Assembly (NCBI GenBank): GCA_035623255.1
Contig: DASPTU010000099.1
Span: forward strand, 1 to 62,050
DNA: 62,050 nucleotides
Reading direction: 5' to 3'
Source of the DNA: JAFAGX01 sp035623255
GTDB lineage: Bacteria > Acidobacteriota > Terriglobia > Terriglobales > Acidobacteriaceae
Shown: positions 8,313 to 17,407 of the stretch, piece by piece
How positions within the stretch are numbered: the first letter of the stretch is position 1
Layout: each line of letters begins with the position of its first letter
The notes under the pieces: generated by a model
Databases searched by the model: none
Seen by the model: the letters and a program-made list of their open reading frames with translations, nothing else
What the model was told of the DNA's origin: nothing
Made by a program: the position numbers and the translations under genes

Positions 8313-9137
8313 GTGACTCCACGGCGCACCTGCATTGGCGTGTTCGATTCGGGCGTCGGTGGCCTCACCGTCCTTAAAGCTTTACTTGAAGTCATCCCCA
8401 ACGCCGATTACCTCTACTTTGGCGATACGGCCAGGCTGCCCTACGGCTCCAAATCGGTCGAAACGGTTTCGAAATATGCGATTGAGGCGAGCCGGTATCT
8501 GGAGCAGCATGGCGCGCAGATGCTTGTGATCGCCTGCAATACGGCAACTGCATTAGCTCTGGACCAGATCACCAGAGCGGTTGGCATTCCTGTCATCGGG
8601 GTCCTCGAACCGGGAGCCGAGCAGGCGTCCGCCCAAAGTCGCGAACGCAAAGCGGTGGTTCTTGGCACGGAGGCTACAGTCAGCAGCCACGCCTATTTGA
8701 AGGCGCTGCAATCGCGCGGAATGGAGGCGCGCGAAAAAGCTTGTCCGTTGTTTGTGCCCCTGGTTGAGGAAGGTTGGATTGAGCACGCTGTGACCGAACA
8801 GGTCGCTCGCATTTATCTGGGTGAGGCTTTTGGCGATGGGTTTCAGTCGGCGGATGTGCTGGTTCTGGGCTGCACGCATTATCCTTTGTTAAGACCGTTG
8901 CTGCGGCGAGTGGCGCCGGAGCACGTCGAGATCATTGATTCTGCAGAATCAACGGCGCATGCGGTTGCCAGAATGATGCGCCGAAGTCCTCTTGCCGATT
9001 CGCGGGAGTCGGAGCGGCGGCGTTTGCCGCGTCTAAGATTTTTCGCGACCGATTCGGTGATGAAGTTTCGGCACTTGGGAGCACGGTTTTTGGGCCAATC
9101 AGTTGACGACGTTCAACACGTGGACCTGAAAGAGTAG
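8313..9137 (+). CDS. murI: Glutamate racemase
   Basis: Cofactor-independent conversion of L- to D-glutamate for peptidoglycan, in the cytoplasm. The protein is 274 residues, the usual family length. It shows the N-terminal GVFDSGVGGLTVLKAL motif (D12, S13), the first catalytic cysteine in IACNTATA (C75) and the second in LGCTHYPLLRPL (C187). DTARLPYGSKS, part of the substrate pocket, is intact. The start is a GTG, because the nearest upstream ATG runs into a stop codon. It follows bacterioferritin by 77 bp but has no functional link to iron. Confidence 0.95.
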   Translation: MTPRRTCIGVFDSGVGGLTVLKALLEVIPNADYLYFGDTARLPYGSKSVETVSKYAIEASRYLEQHGAQMLVIACNTATALALDQITRAVGIPVIGVLEPGAEQASAQSRERKAVVLGTEATVSSHAYLKALQSRGMEAREKACPLFVPLVEEGWIEHAVTEQVARIYLGEAFGDGFQSADVLVLGCTHYPLLRPLLRRVAPEHVEIIDSAESTAHAVARMMRRSPLADSRESERRRLPRLRFFATDSVMKFRHLGARFLGQSVDDVQHVDLKE

Positions 9138-9205
9138 CCTCCGCGTTGAACATATGCGGAAAATGGACACTTGCTTTACCGTCTTCCGCACCGAGTAGTG
9201 TGCAC

Positions 9206-10567
9206 CTAATCGTAGTATTCCAGCCCCAGGTGAGTGATCAGCTCCTCCCCGCGGAGGTGCCGCAAGGTATTTTTCAGCTTCATGAGCTGAATGAAAAGAT
9301 CGTGCTCGGGATAGAGGCCGGGCGCGGTCATGGGAGATTTGAAGTAGAAGCTGAGCCATTCCTGGATGCCGAGGCCGCGCAACTCCGCGCTGCGCTGGGC
9401 GAGGTCGTTGAACAAGACCAAGTCAAGGACGATGGGAGCGGCCAGGATTGAGTCGCGGCACAGAAAATCCACTTTGATCTGCATGGGATAACCGAGCCAC
9501 CCAAAGATGTCGATATTGTCCCAACCTTCTTTGTTATCACCGCGAGGCGGGTAATAATTAATACGGACCTTGTGTGTGAAATGGCCATAAAGATCGGGGT
9601 AGAGCTCGGGCTGAAGGATGTGCTCGAGCACGGAAAGTTTAGACTCCTCCTTGGTTTTGAAGGATCCGGGATCGTCGAGGACTTCGCCGTCGCGGTTGCC
9701 GAGAATGTTGGTCGAAAACCAGCCGCTGAGGCCAAGCAGGCGAGCTTTGAAACCCGGGGCCAGGATAGTCTTCATCAGCGTCTGGCCAGTCTTAAAATCC
9801 TTGCCGCAAATCGGGGCGCCATTTTCTCGTGACAATTCGTGCATGGCAGGAATGTCCACGGTGAGGTTCGGCGCACCGTTAGCGAAAGGCACACCCTCGC
9901 TCAACGATGCGTAGGCATAGATCATCGAAGGAGCGATGTTCTCGTCATTTTTGGTTAAGGCGTTTTCGAAGGCTTTCACGGATTGGTGGGCGGCGCTGGA
10001 CTCGATGAAAGTCTCTGTCGATCCGCACCAGATGGTGACCAGACGGGTGGCGCCGGAGCTTTTCTTGAATTCGCGGATGTCGGCGCGAACCTGTTCGGCA
10101 AGATCCATCTTGTTCTTGCCCTTCTTGACATTGGGTCCGTCAAGATTCTTGACATAATTGCGGTCGAAGACAGCCTTGCGTGGCTTGATCGACGCGAGCA
10201 GTGGCTTCACCCTGTCGAGCAGGTCGCGCTCGAGTACACCAGCTTTGGTGGCCGCCGCGTACATGTCGTCCTCGAAGATGTCCCAGCCTGTGAAGACGAG
10301 GTCATCCAATGCGGCGAGGGGAACAAATTCTTTGATCTTGGGAGAGCGGGCGTCAGTGCGCTTCCCCAGACGGATGGTTCCCATCTGCGTAAGGGACCCG
10401 AAGGGCTTGGCGATGCCTTTGCGTACGGCCTCGACTCCGGCAACAAATGTTGTGGCGACCGCGCCCATGCCCGGAATCATCACACCAAGCTTGCCCTTGG
10501 GAGTTTGGATCTCGCTGCCCTTATTGTTCTTGATTTCAGTTTTTGCGTGCTTCGGCTGAGTCGGCAT
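9206..10567 (-). CDS. ino1: Myo-inositol-1-phosphate (inositol-3-phosphate) synthase
   Basis: NAD+-dependent isomerization of glucose 6-phosphate to inositol 3-phosphate in the cytoplasm, the first step to inositol lipids or other inositol compounds. The 453 residues include the Rossmann-type GVMIPGMGAVATT (residues about 28-40), the VTIWCGSTE and APNLTVDIPA stretches, and the catalytic-region signatures GKDFKTGQTLMKT and LGLSGWFSTNILGN. DGEVLDDPGSFKTKE and the IKVDFLCRDSILAAPIVLDL segment complete the family pattern. It starts with ATG at 10567, is monocistronic, and faces murI. The call is firm. Which inositol product the host makes is not shown by neighbouring genes. Confidence 0.92.
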   Translation of the reverse strand: MPTQPKHAKTEIKNNKGSEIQTPKGKLGVMIPGMGAVATTFVAGVEAVRKGIAKPFGSLTQMGTIRLGKRTDARSPKIKEFVPLAALDDLVFTGWDIFEDDMYAAATKAGVLERDLLDRVKPLLASIKPRKAVFDRNYVKNLDGPNVKKGKNKMDLAEQVRADIREFKKSSGATRLVTIWCGSTETFIESSAAHQSVKAFENALTKNDENIAPSMIYAYASLSEGVPFANGAPNLTVDIPAMHELSRENGAPICGKDFKTGQTLMKTILAPGFKARLLGLSGWFSTNILGNRDGEVLDDPGSFKTKEESKLSVLEHILQPELYPDLYGHFTHKVRINYYPPRGDNKEGWDNIDIFGWLGYPMQIKVDFLCRDSILAAPIVLDLVLFNDLAQRSAELRGLGIQEWLSFYFKSPMTAPGLYPEHDLFIQLMKLKNTLRHLRGEELITHLGLEYYD

Positions 10568-10781
10568 GATGGCCGTTTTCCTTATGAGAATTTTGGGATT
10601 ATGGCAAACAGGTATGTTCTCGTATTGAGGCGGAGAATTGCAACCCGATCGCAGCTAACACCGTGCAAGCGCAAGTTGACCGGCGAGGAGCCGCATTGGC
10701 TGGCGACGGCAAGGCGCTTACGGGTTTCTATTGCGAAAGTACGATTGAGCAGGGCGCGAGGTTGGAGTCACAGCTCCGGGC

Positions 10782-11105
10782 CTACTGGTCGAAGTCGCGC
10801 CGCACTGGATAGTCGACAATGATGGCTTGGCCGTTGGTGAGAGCTTTCACCGAGTGGCGTGCGTTGGCAGGAACGATTGCTGCAATGCCGGGCTTGGCAA
10901 TCTGCGCCACGCCATCGATCGTCAGTTGCAGCTCGCCTTCAATGAGTTCATAGACTTCCTCCTGAGGATGGAAATGCTCGTGAATTGAGGCGCCGCGATC
11001 AAATTCATAGTGGGCGAAGGTCATGTTCTGCGAATGGAAGTAGCGGCCTCGCCATCCGGGCAGGCGTTCAATCACCTTTAGTTTGCTGGTGTCGATGATG
11101 GGCAT
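10782..11105 (-). CDS. Small single-domain cupin protein
   Basis: The 107-residue protein is one conserved beta-barrel. Metal-binding motif 1 is visible as GASIHEHFHPQEEVYELIEG (residues about 39-58; two histidines, H44 and H46, and a glutamate at the expected spacing). Motif 2 is PANARHSVKAL near residue 83. Cupins of this size have varied functions (sugar-phosphate isomerization, small-molecule binding or oxygenation), and nothing nearby specifies one. The gene is alone, between ino1 and a secreted protein of unknown function. Confidence 0.82.
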   Translation of the reverse strand: MPIIDTSKLKVIERLPGWRGRYFHSQNMTFAHYEFDRGASIHEHFHPQEEVYELIEGELQLTIDGVAQIAKPGIAAIVPANARHSVKALTNGQAIIVDYPVRRDFDQ

Positions 11106-11202
11106 TCAGCGCATCGTAACACGGTGGGGGTCGCAGTGGCTCGCCCGGTTGCTTCGCGCCGCAGCCGCCAGTTGGAAAAGGTCTCTGTAGTGACAAAAAC
11201 CT

Positions 11203-11637
11203 TTACTTTTCCAGATCTACCGTCTTAATTGGCAGGTCCCAATGGGCATCGAGAATTTCGAAGCGGCGCTGCTCTTCGCGAGTGTAGATTTCCTGATCAG
11301 GAAATAGCTGCTTTTTGAGCGCATCTTCATCGAACGGCTCGTTTGCAACGGTCGCATTCTTGAAGACGATAGTAACGCGGTAATCCCAGCGGCCATCCTC
11401 GGTGGCGTGATAGCGTGGCTGATCCATCCAGACCTTGAGCATGCGTCCCATTTCCACTTCTTTTTTCAGGAGTGGATAGTGGTTCTTCTTGAAGAGACGC
11501 AGAAATTCGTCGGCGTGGCCCCACTTGGTTTTGTAGTAGTACTCCACCACGAACGGCTGACCAGAGCCGGCTGTTTGAGCCGAGCTGAAAGTCGTAGTAA
11601 GGGGGAGCAACGCAATCGCCAGGAGAAGATGTTTCAA
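11203..11637 (-). CDS. Small secreted protein of unknown function
   Basis: The protein has 144 residues from a TTG start, chosen because AAAGGAGG lies 7 bp upstream of it. Residues 1-20 are a signal peptide ending in FSSAQ, so the product is probably periplasmic. The mature part (FVVEYYYKTKWGHADEFLRL ... RWDYRVTIVFKN ... RFEILDAHWDLPIKTV) alternates strand and helix in a way that suggests a dimeric alpha-beta (ferredoxin-like) barrel fold, but no catalytic motif is seen. I do not recognise the family. Confidence 0.7.
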   Translation of the reverse strand: MKHLLLAIALLPLTTTFSSAQTAGSGQPFVVEYYYKTKWGHADEFLRLFKKNHYPLLKKEVEMGRMLKVWMDQPRYHATEDGRWDYRVTIVFKNATVANEPFDEDALKKQLFPDQEIYTREEQRRFEILDAHWDLPIKTVDLEK

Positions 11638-11748
11638 GGAAAGCCTCCTTTGAGCTGCTGGAACCGCTGGGAATTCAGATCGAAAATCTGCATTGAAGGG
11701 CGCAGATTTGATTCAACTGTTCAATAAAAGTTGTTCAGTCCACAACCC

Positions 11749-12381
11749 TTACTCTGCAGTCTCAGCACCGATTCTATTCTGCCAATGCGACCAGGCAAAC
11801 CAGATGATACCTGCCGCCAGGGCGACGCCGATCACGGCGTCGAATTGATGGAAATACTTTCCCAGTCCGCGCCAGTTCTCGCCGAGCTTCATGCCGAGCC
11901 ATGCCAAGGCAAAGCACCACGGCCAGGAGCCAAGGAAAGTGTAAACGTGAAATCGTCCGCGAGGCATGCGGGCAATTCCAGCGGGCAGCGCGATGAACGT
12001 GCGAATTACCGGAAGCAGGCGGGCGATAAAGACAGCCAAGTATCCCCAGCGGGCGAAGAATCGGTCGGCCCAATCGAGTTCGCGGCGGCTGAGAAGGATC
12101 CAGCGGCCGTACTTTTCGACCAGCGGACGTCCGCCGAAGGAGCCAATCTCGTACGCCACAAGCGATCCCAAATTGCAGCCAAGCGCACCTGCGGTGGCGA
12201 CCCAAAAAAGCTTGAGCGTTCCCTCGTAAACCAGGTAGCCGGCGAACGGCATAATCAGTTCCGAGGGGAGCGGAATGCAGGCGGATTCGATGGCCATCAA
12301 GAGGGCCAAGCCGCCGTAGCCGGTTGCAGCGATGACCGATTTAATGAAGACAAACAGAACTGCGAGAATCTTTTCTGTCAT
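11749..12381 (-). CDS. DedA-family membrane protein
   Basis: A 210-residue inner-membrane protein of the DedA/SNARE-associated (VTT) family, some of whose members are lipid carrier flippases needed for envelope integrity. The family signatures are IESACIPLPSELIMPFAGYL (residues about 28-47), GSLVAYEIGSFGGRP, and the arginine motif FIARLLPVIRTFIALPAGIA. There are about five hydrophobic segments. The start is placed at the ATG at 12381 (MTEKIL), because the 16 residues that an upstream in-frame start would add are polar and unlike the family. It sits next to a small conserved hypothetical gene and has no clear operon partner. Confidence 0.88.
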   Translation of the reverse strand: MTEKILAVLFVFIKSVIAATGYGGLALLMAIESACIPLPSELIMPFAGYLVYEGTLKLFWVATAGALGCNLGSLVAYEIGSFGGRPLVEKYGRWILLSRRELDWADRFFARWGYLAVFIARLLPVIRTFIALPAGIARMPRGRFHVYTFLGSWPWCFALAWLGMKLGENWRGLGKYFHQFDAVIGVALAAGIIWFAWSHWQNRIGAETAE

Positions 12382-12450
12382 GCGGCAATGAATCGGAGCA
12401 CGGGAAGTGAGGAGCCCTCGCCAGCCCAAGGCGTGGCCCCGTGAAGCTCG

Positions 12451-12675
12451 CTAGAATGATCCTTCCTGGGTAAAAGTAAAGCCCGGAAGAGAAATGCCAT
12501 CCGCACCCTTGGAAACCTTCACCCGAACTGTGGGGGCGTCCGGTGCGGTAACGGCGGCAGGCCGCAATACCGCGTACTGTGTGAATACTTCGCTATAGAC
12601 CTTGGTCACAAGGTAGTCATTTCCGTCTTCGTCCTTGCGCCAGACTTGCCCGAGCTTGATCGACTTCACCGCCAA
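12451..12675 (-). CDS. Small cytoplasmic protein of unknown function
   Basis: The 74-residue product begins VKSIKLGQVWRKDEDGNDYL and continues with a strand-rich pattern (VTKVYSEVFTQYAVLRPA ... PTVRVKVSKG). It has no signal peptide or cysteine. The start is either a TTG at 12675 behind AGAGGAAA or the GTG two codons later at 12669. Its size and composition look like a real small protein, but I do not recognise the family and its neighbours give no hint. Confidence 0.6.
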   Translation of the reverse strand: MAVKSIKLGQVWRKDEDGNDYLVTKVYSEVFTQYAVLRPAAVTAPDAPTVRVKVSKGADGISLPGFTFTQEGSF

Positions 12676-12829
12676 TTAGTTTCCTCTGAGTTTTCGACTC
12701 ATCCTCAGAGTACCTAGCGCGCTCGAACTCGTCAATGATGCCGGAAGCGATCACGATTACGAAAGGATTGCGAAGCGACAGCCCGCCCCAACGATGGCTG
12801 CGTTCATTCTCTCATCTGGTCTTAACGTT

Positions 12830-15010
12830 TTATTTGCCGCCAATGTGCCCGCGAATTACCACCACCGAAGCGGCCGGCAGATCGTAGGAAGTATCCTTCC
12901 CGGCAGTCTGCTTTGAGTGTGCAATAGGACCATCCGGATCGGCGTTCCCGGGGATGTAGGCAATCGCCGGCAACTGTCCGGGAAATTCCGCATGCGGAAC
13001 GAAACGCGTCTTCGCGGCGTGCCATTCGTATTGACCGCTGCCGAAGGTTGCGATATCCACGTTCCCCAGAAACGAGAGCTCACGCCCACCTTGGTCCTCA
13101 AACCCGATCCGCACTTTGTGCGAGTTTTGTTGATCGCGGTTTACGAGCATGAGCGACCACTGGTTGTCCGGACGCTTCACCGCATACGCGGTAACAAGGG
13201 CATGGCCGGCGCCATCATCGATGTCGCTCTTTGCCGCGAAAACCTGGTGCTCGCCCGCGCCGGGCTGCACCCATTCGAGGTTGATCAGTTGTGAAGTAAA
13301 GAACTGAGAAATAGGCTGCTCAATTTTGTAGCCTGGCCCGACAGTAAACAGTCCGAATGTTCCCTGGGAATTGTTGCAGCCGTGCTCAATCAGCAGGGGC
13401 AAATAGTGGAAGTAATAAACGCCGGCCCCGCCGGCGTTGAGGAATGATCCGATGTAATCCGCAAGCCACACACCGGCAAACATATCCATATAAGTTTCGC
13501 TGGCAGCGGAAGAAAGATTCGACTCGGTAATGAACATCGGAACATTGGGCGGCAATCCATCTTCGCGCCAAACCTGCATGATGTGGCTCACTAACTCTGG
13601 CTCGTCATAGAGACTGCCCCACGGGACCCGGCAAGGATCGTAGGGGTAGTGCTCGAAAGAAAAGAAGGCCAGATCATTGAGCCGGTTGTGTTGACGGAGA
13701 TAATCGATAAATCTGCCAGTCCATGAGACCTTGCCGTTGTTGTCAGGCCAGGTCTCGATGTCCTTATTCTCGCCGGTGAAGGATGGTCCACCCAGCTTGA
13801 GGCTGGGATCAATCCGATGAATCGCGGTAGCGGCCTGAAGGTAAAGCGCGGCGTAGTCCTCCGGCAAGGTGAATTGCCCGTCAGCTTCCTCGCCCATTTC
13901 GATATAAGAGATCGGGTAATTGCGGGCCTTTAAGTAGGCGATCTCAGCGGCGGCATTTTCGGGAGTGTCATAGAGCACGGCAACCGGAATCATCGCGGGA
14001 AGTCCGCGGGTAACTCCGCTGGTGAAAAAAATGTCAAAGCCGACCTGGGCGCTTCTGGTTGAGCCAATATCGGAAGGTTGGTGCCATGGGTCGATGGATG
14101 ACACATACGTCGCGGTTTGCTCCTGATCTGCGGTGTGACGGGCGACGTCATGGAAGTCACCGTCTGCTGTGATAGTTCCGATGTAGATTTCGTTGATGGC
14201 GTACCCGACGCAGTTGCGCGGATCCGATGAGCCATGAGAATCGCAAGTGTTGGAGGATTCCGTCATCCAGATCCGCAGAAAGCGCACTGGCATGGGCGTG
14301 GAATTCAGGCGCACGGTTTCGATCCCGCCCTTTCCATTCGCGATTTCGCCTTGTGGGAAGGTTTGCCAGACGCCTCGAGTGGGATAGTGCATCGGTTCCT
14401 CGGCGCCGGTCCAGTATTGAACGACATAGTGGGTCGCATACGGCCCTTGCCAGTTAATGCGAAGGCCGTCCACCGGCTGTATTTGCGTGAGATCCGAAAC
14501 CACCCACTGGGGATGAAACGAATCACTTTCTCCGGTAAAACGCTGGGTGAGATACGGATTGCTTTTCCAGTAGCTATTCACGTCGCCATCGGTCAAGCGA
14601 GAGTAGCCGGAGGTATCGGTCCCATCATTGCGAGTATCGCCGCGGTGAGGCAGGGGATAGCCGTAAGAGTAACGAATAGGATCGCCGGGGGTGGTCGATC
14701 CGGTGAAATAACCTTTGCCGCTGGCATCACTCCAGGTGCCCTGCGGATTCCAATGCCAGGCTTCCACTGCGAGTTCCGTGTTTTGGCGATAGGTGACAGG
14801 TTGCCAACCAGCCTCGAAGACCTTCTGCAGGACATCCGGAACAAGGTCTTTATCGATAGCCTCGACCGGAATCCGATCCACGCCGGCACCCAAAGTTTGA
14901 TTGGGCACGAAATGATTCGTGGGATGGGCAATATCTACGCGAATGGCTTGTCCCGCCATCGCCAACGAAAAAAAAGTGACGCAGACAAGAATGACTCCAA
15001 AGTTTTTCAC
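12830..15010 (-). CDS. Secreted clan-A-like glycoside hydrolase with embedded discoidin domain (copy 1)
   Basis: The 726-residue protein starts at a GTG behind GGAGATC and has a signal peptide (residues 1-19, ending in AMAGQ). An F5/8-type C (discoidin) beta-sandwich is inserted at about residues 120-280 (SRLTDGDVNSYWKSNPYLTQ; PQWVVSDLTQ; RFLRIWMTESS). The remaining fold reads as a TIM barrel: YRQNTEL, SYIEMGEEADGQ with candidate acid/base E375, DPSLKLGGPS, SFEHYPYDPC, and MFITESN with candidate nucleophile E496. A C-terminal beta domain (ALVTAYAVKRPDNQWSLMLV) follows. The layout resembles GH39/51/79-type enzymes, but the residue before the acid/base Glu is Glu (E374), not the near-invariant Asn. 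A paralogue lies at 18159-20381. The substrate is unknown. Confidence 0.78.
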   Translation of the reverse strand: MKNFGVILVCVTFFSLAMAGQAIRVDIAHPTNHFVPNQTLGAGVDRIPVEAIDKDLVPDVLQKVFEAGWQPVTYRQNTELAVEAWHWNPQGTWSDASGKGYFTGSTTPGDPIRYSYGYPLPHRGDTRNDGTDTSGYSRLTDGDVNSYWKSNPYLTQRFTGESDSFHPQWVVSDLTQIQPVDGLRINWQGPYATHYVVQYWTGAEEPMHYPTRGVWQTFPQGEIANGKGGIETVRLNSTPMPVRFLRIWMTESSNTCDSHGSSDPRNCVGYAINEIYIGTITADGDFHDVARHTADQEQTATYVSSIDPWHQPSDIGSTRSAQVGFDIFFTSGVTRGLPAMIPVAVLYDTPENAAAEIAYLKARNYPISYIEMGEEADGQFTLPEDYAALYLQAATAIHRIDPSLKLGGPSFTGENKDIETWPDNNGKVSWTGRFIDYLRQHNRLNDLAFFSFEHYPYDPCRVPWGSLYDEPELVSHIMQVWREDGLPPNVPMFITESNLSSAASETYMDMFAGVWLADYIGSFLNAGGAGVYYFHYLPLLIEHGCNNSQGTFGLFTVGPGYKIEQPISQFFTSQLINLEWVQPGAGEHQVFAAKSDIDDGAGHALVTAYAVKRPDNQWSLMLVNRDQQNSHKVRIGFEDQGGRELSFLGNVDIATFGSGQYEWHAAKTRFVPHAEFPGQLPAIAYIPGNADPDGPIAHSKQTAGKDTSYDLPAASVVVIRGHIGGK

Positions 15011-15169
15011 GATAAGATCTCCGCGTGCATGAGTTCCGAGCCACTCAGTTTAAAGCTAATTGAAAGGTTTTAATAGGGCATTTTTTTGATTTTTCGAAGT
15101 TTCCATTCACGGATTTACTGACAAGGACGGTAAGACCGTCTGCGCGCAGGTCCCGAAAATCAGAGAAGG

Positions 15170-15178
15170 TGCTAGAAT
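15170..15178 (+). promoter_or_regulatory. Candidate extended -10 promoter for the acyl-CoA dehydrogenase gene
   Basis: TGCTAGAAT (extended -10, TGnTAGAAT) lies 38 bp upstream of the ATG at 15216. No good -35 hexamer is present, which is tolerable for an extended -10. The 205-bp gap must also hold the promoter of the divergent glycoside hydrolase gene, which I could not identify. Confidence 0.3.
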
Positions 15179-15215
15179 TTTTCCATCGCAGTACGCCAAT
15201 TTAAAGAGCACTCCT

Positions 15216-16391
15216 ATGCATGACACCACGTTGCAAGTTCCCCCGCCGGTCGCGTTAACCAGCTTCACCGAAGACGAAACCTTGTTCCGTGACAACATCC
15301 GCCAATTTGCGGAAGAAAAAGTCCGCCCGCTGGTCAAAGAGATGGACGAAAAGGGCGTCTTCGCAAAAGAGCTGATTGATCAGTTTTTTCAACTCGGCCT
15401 GATGGGCATCGAGGTACCAGAGCAATACGGCGGTGGAGGCGGCAAGTTCTTCGAAGCCATTCTGGCGGTGGAGGAGCTATCCCGCGTAGATGCATCCGCC
15501 GGCGTCATCGTTGACGTACAGAACACTCTCGTCAACAATGCCCTGCTGCGCTGGGCCAGCGAGGATCAGAAAAAACGCTACTTGCCTCGCACTTCCACGG
15601 ATACGTGCGGAGCCTACGCGCTCAGCGAGGCGGGTTCTGGCTCGGATGCTTTCGGACTGCAGACCAGGGCGGAACTGAAAGGCGGCGAGTACGTCCTGAA
15701 TGGTCGCAAGCTGTGGATCACCAACAGCAAAGAGGCCGGCATTTTCATTCTCTTTGCTACAGTGGATCCGGCGGCGGGATATAAAGGCATCACGGCTTTT
15801 CTCATCGAAAAGGGATCCCCCGGATTCATCGTCGGCAAGAAGGAAGACAAGCTCGGCATTCGAGCGTCGTCCACCTGCGAACTGATCCTGGAGGATTGCC
15901 GAGTCCCGAAGGCGAATGTTTTGGGTGAAGCCGGGAAAGGCTACAAGATCGCTATTGAAACCCTGAACGAGGGCCGCATTGGAATTGGAGCGCAGATGGC
16001 AGGGGTGGCACGAGGCGCCTGGGAGTATGCCGCAAAATATGCGCAGGAACGCAAGCAGTTCGGAAAGTCGATTTCAGAATTCCAAGGGATTCAGTTTCAG
16101 ATCGCGCAGATGGCCACAGAAATTGAAGCGGCGCGCCTGATGGTTTATAACGCCGCTCGCATGAAGGATGCCGGTATGCCCTTTGTCAAAGAGGCGGCCA
16201 TGACGAAACTCTTCTGCTCGCAAGTTGCGGAACGGGTTACGTCGTTGGCAATCGAGATCTTTGGCGGCTATGGGTTCACCAAGGACTACCCTGTTGAGAA
16301 GTACTGGCGCGATTCGAAGATCGGCAAGATCTACGAAGGCACGTCAAACATGCAACTGGCGACCATCGCTAAGCTGGTACTGGGAAAGTAG
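15216..16391 (+). CDS. Acyl-CoA dehydrogenase (short/branched-chain type)
   Basis: FAD-dependent alpha,beta-dehydrogenation of an acyl-CoA in the cytoplasm, passing electrons to ETF. The 391 residues cover the helical N-terminal domain, the middle beta domain with CGAYALSEAGSGSDAFGLQT and GRKLWITNSKEAGIF, and the C-terminal helical domain with RKQFGKSISEFQGIQFQIA. The catalytic base is the glutamate of YEGTSNMQL (E374), the position used by short-chain and short/branched-chain enzymes. It is monocistronic, divergent from glycoside hydrolase copy 1. The chain-length preference cannot be read from sequence. Confidence 0.93.
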   Translation: MHDTTLQVPPPVALTSFTEDETLFRDNIRQFAEEKVRPLVKEMDEKGVFAKELIDQFFQLGLMGIEVPEQYGGGGGKFFEAILAVEELSRVDASAGVIVDVQNTLVNNALLRWASEDQKKRYLPRTSTDTCGAYALSEAGSGSDAFGLQTRAELKGGEYVLNGRKLWITNSKEAGIFILFATVDPAAGYKGITAFLIEKGSPGFIVGKKEDKLGIRASSTCELILEDCRVPKANVLGEAGKGYKIAIETLNEGRIGIGAQMAGVARGAWEYAAKYAQERKQFGKSISEFQGIQFQIAQMATEIEAARLMVYNAARMKDAGMPFVKEAAMTKLFCSQVAERVTSLAIEIFGGYGFTKDYPVEKYWRDSKIGKIYEGTSNMQLATIAKLVLGK

Positions 16392-16609
16392 CGCAAAATC
16401 ACACTCCCGAAGTCGCCTTTTCAACTCATCCCGGTAACGCAGGCTGGTTACCTTTTTGTGCAGGGGCTTGCAGTCATGAATGCTTCCCAATACCCGCCAA
16501 TCGAAGCTAAATGCCTTTGCGAGAATGCGTTGCCGTCTCCTCTGATCGTGGCTTGCAAGCTGCACTAATCGCCACACCTGCTGCTTTTGGGCATGGGATT
16601 GAGGTGCAG

Positions 16610-17062
16610 ATGCTGACTTGGACGTCTGGCAGTAGCGCCCTGGAACCTACTTCTGAGCTGAAGCCGATTCTGGTGGCGAAAGCCAGTCCGAAGCGGAAGC
16701 ATTCGATGCTGCCCGTCCTGGTGGTGCTGTTTGTTATTTCCTACAGCTTGATGACCATGCTGATCATTGAGCAAGGGCGCACCATCGACAGCCAGCGCGC
16801 CTTAATCCAGTCGCTTTTCAATGACAGTTCGGAATTAAGCCACTTGAAAGGCCAGGTGTTTCAAAAGCAGCGCGCCGCAGCTCAGGCCCAGGCTGAGGCG
16901 AACGCGCACTCCCAGGCGCAAACTCCGTCGACCCAGGACAAAACACGGAACCACACTAAAGCAGACTCGAAAGCGGGCAAGATCCGCAATCCCGAGCTGC
17001 CGCGGTCGCCCAAGTATGACTTCAACCTGGAGGATGTGCGCCGAGTTGTGCTGAGTATCTGA
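16610..17062 (+). CDS. Single-pass membrane protein of unknown function
   Basis: The product is 150 residues when the start is set at the ATG with GGATTGAGG just upstream; a longer frame from 16511 adds 33 residues and seems less likely. A single membrane segment (about residues 35-57, MLPVLVVLFVISYSLMTMLI) follows a basic KRKH stop-transfer signal. After it come a short coiled-coil-like part and an Ala/Gln/Lys-rich low-complexity region. The tail PKYDFNLEDVRRVVLSI looks like a conserved peptide. The family is not recognised. The small secreted protein gene follows 22 bp later, so the two are probably cotranscribed. Confidence 0.6.
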   Translation: MLTWTSGSSALEPTSELKPILVAKASPKRKHSMLPVLVVLFVISYSLMTMLIIEQGRTIDSQRALIQSLFNDSSELSHLKGQVFQKQRAAAQAQAEANAHSQAQTPSTQDKTRNHTKADSKAGKIRNPELPRSPKYDFNLEDVRRVVLSI

Positions 17063-17084
17063 ATCCCAGGGCCAGGAAAGCGTC

Positions 17085-17333
17085 ATGCATCTCCTGGCAA
17101 TATTGCTGTCGTTGTACCTTCCCAGTTCGCAGCTTACTGCTGCGGCGCGATCGCCGCAGGAGAAGCAGCTAGTCACGCGGGCCCATCCGAGCGGCAAGTG
17201 GTACTTGGCCGAGAACGGGCACGCCGTCTATTGCTATGGTCCAGTCCTCCTTGTCAAACAACCAGAAGGAACATTGCAGCGTGTAGCCACCTTCTGCAAG
17301 GGCGATAAGACCATGGTGCCACTCAAAGACTGA
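17085..17333 (+). CDS. Small secreted protein of unknown function
   Basis: An 82-residue product with a hydrophobic N terminus (MHLLAILLSLYLPSSQLTAA) that looks like a signal peptide, followed by a compact strand-rich part (GKWYLAENGHAVYCYGPVLL ... VATFCKGDKTMVPL) with two cysteines that could form a disulfide. AGGAA precedes the ATG. It may be cotranscribed with the membrane protein gene ending at 17062. No family is recognised, and the length leaves some doubt that it is a gene. Confidence 0.5.
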   Translation: MHLLAILLSLYLPSSQLTAAARSPQEKQLVTRAHPSGKWYLAENGHAVYCYGPVLLVKQPEGTLQRVATFCKGDKTMVPLKD

Positions 17334-17407
17334 CCCCTGCCTTGTGCAATTAACGCGCGAAGCCCGGTGGCGGATCACATAACGTCTTGTGATAGTCTTT
17401 GGCCACC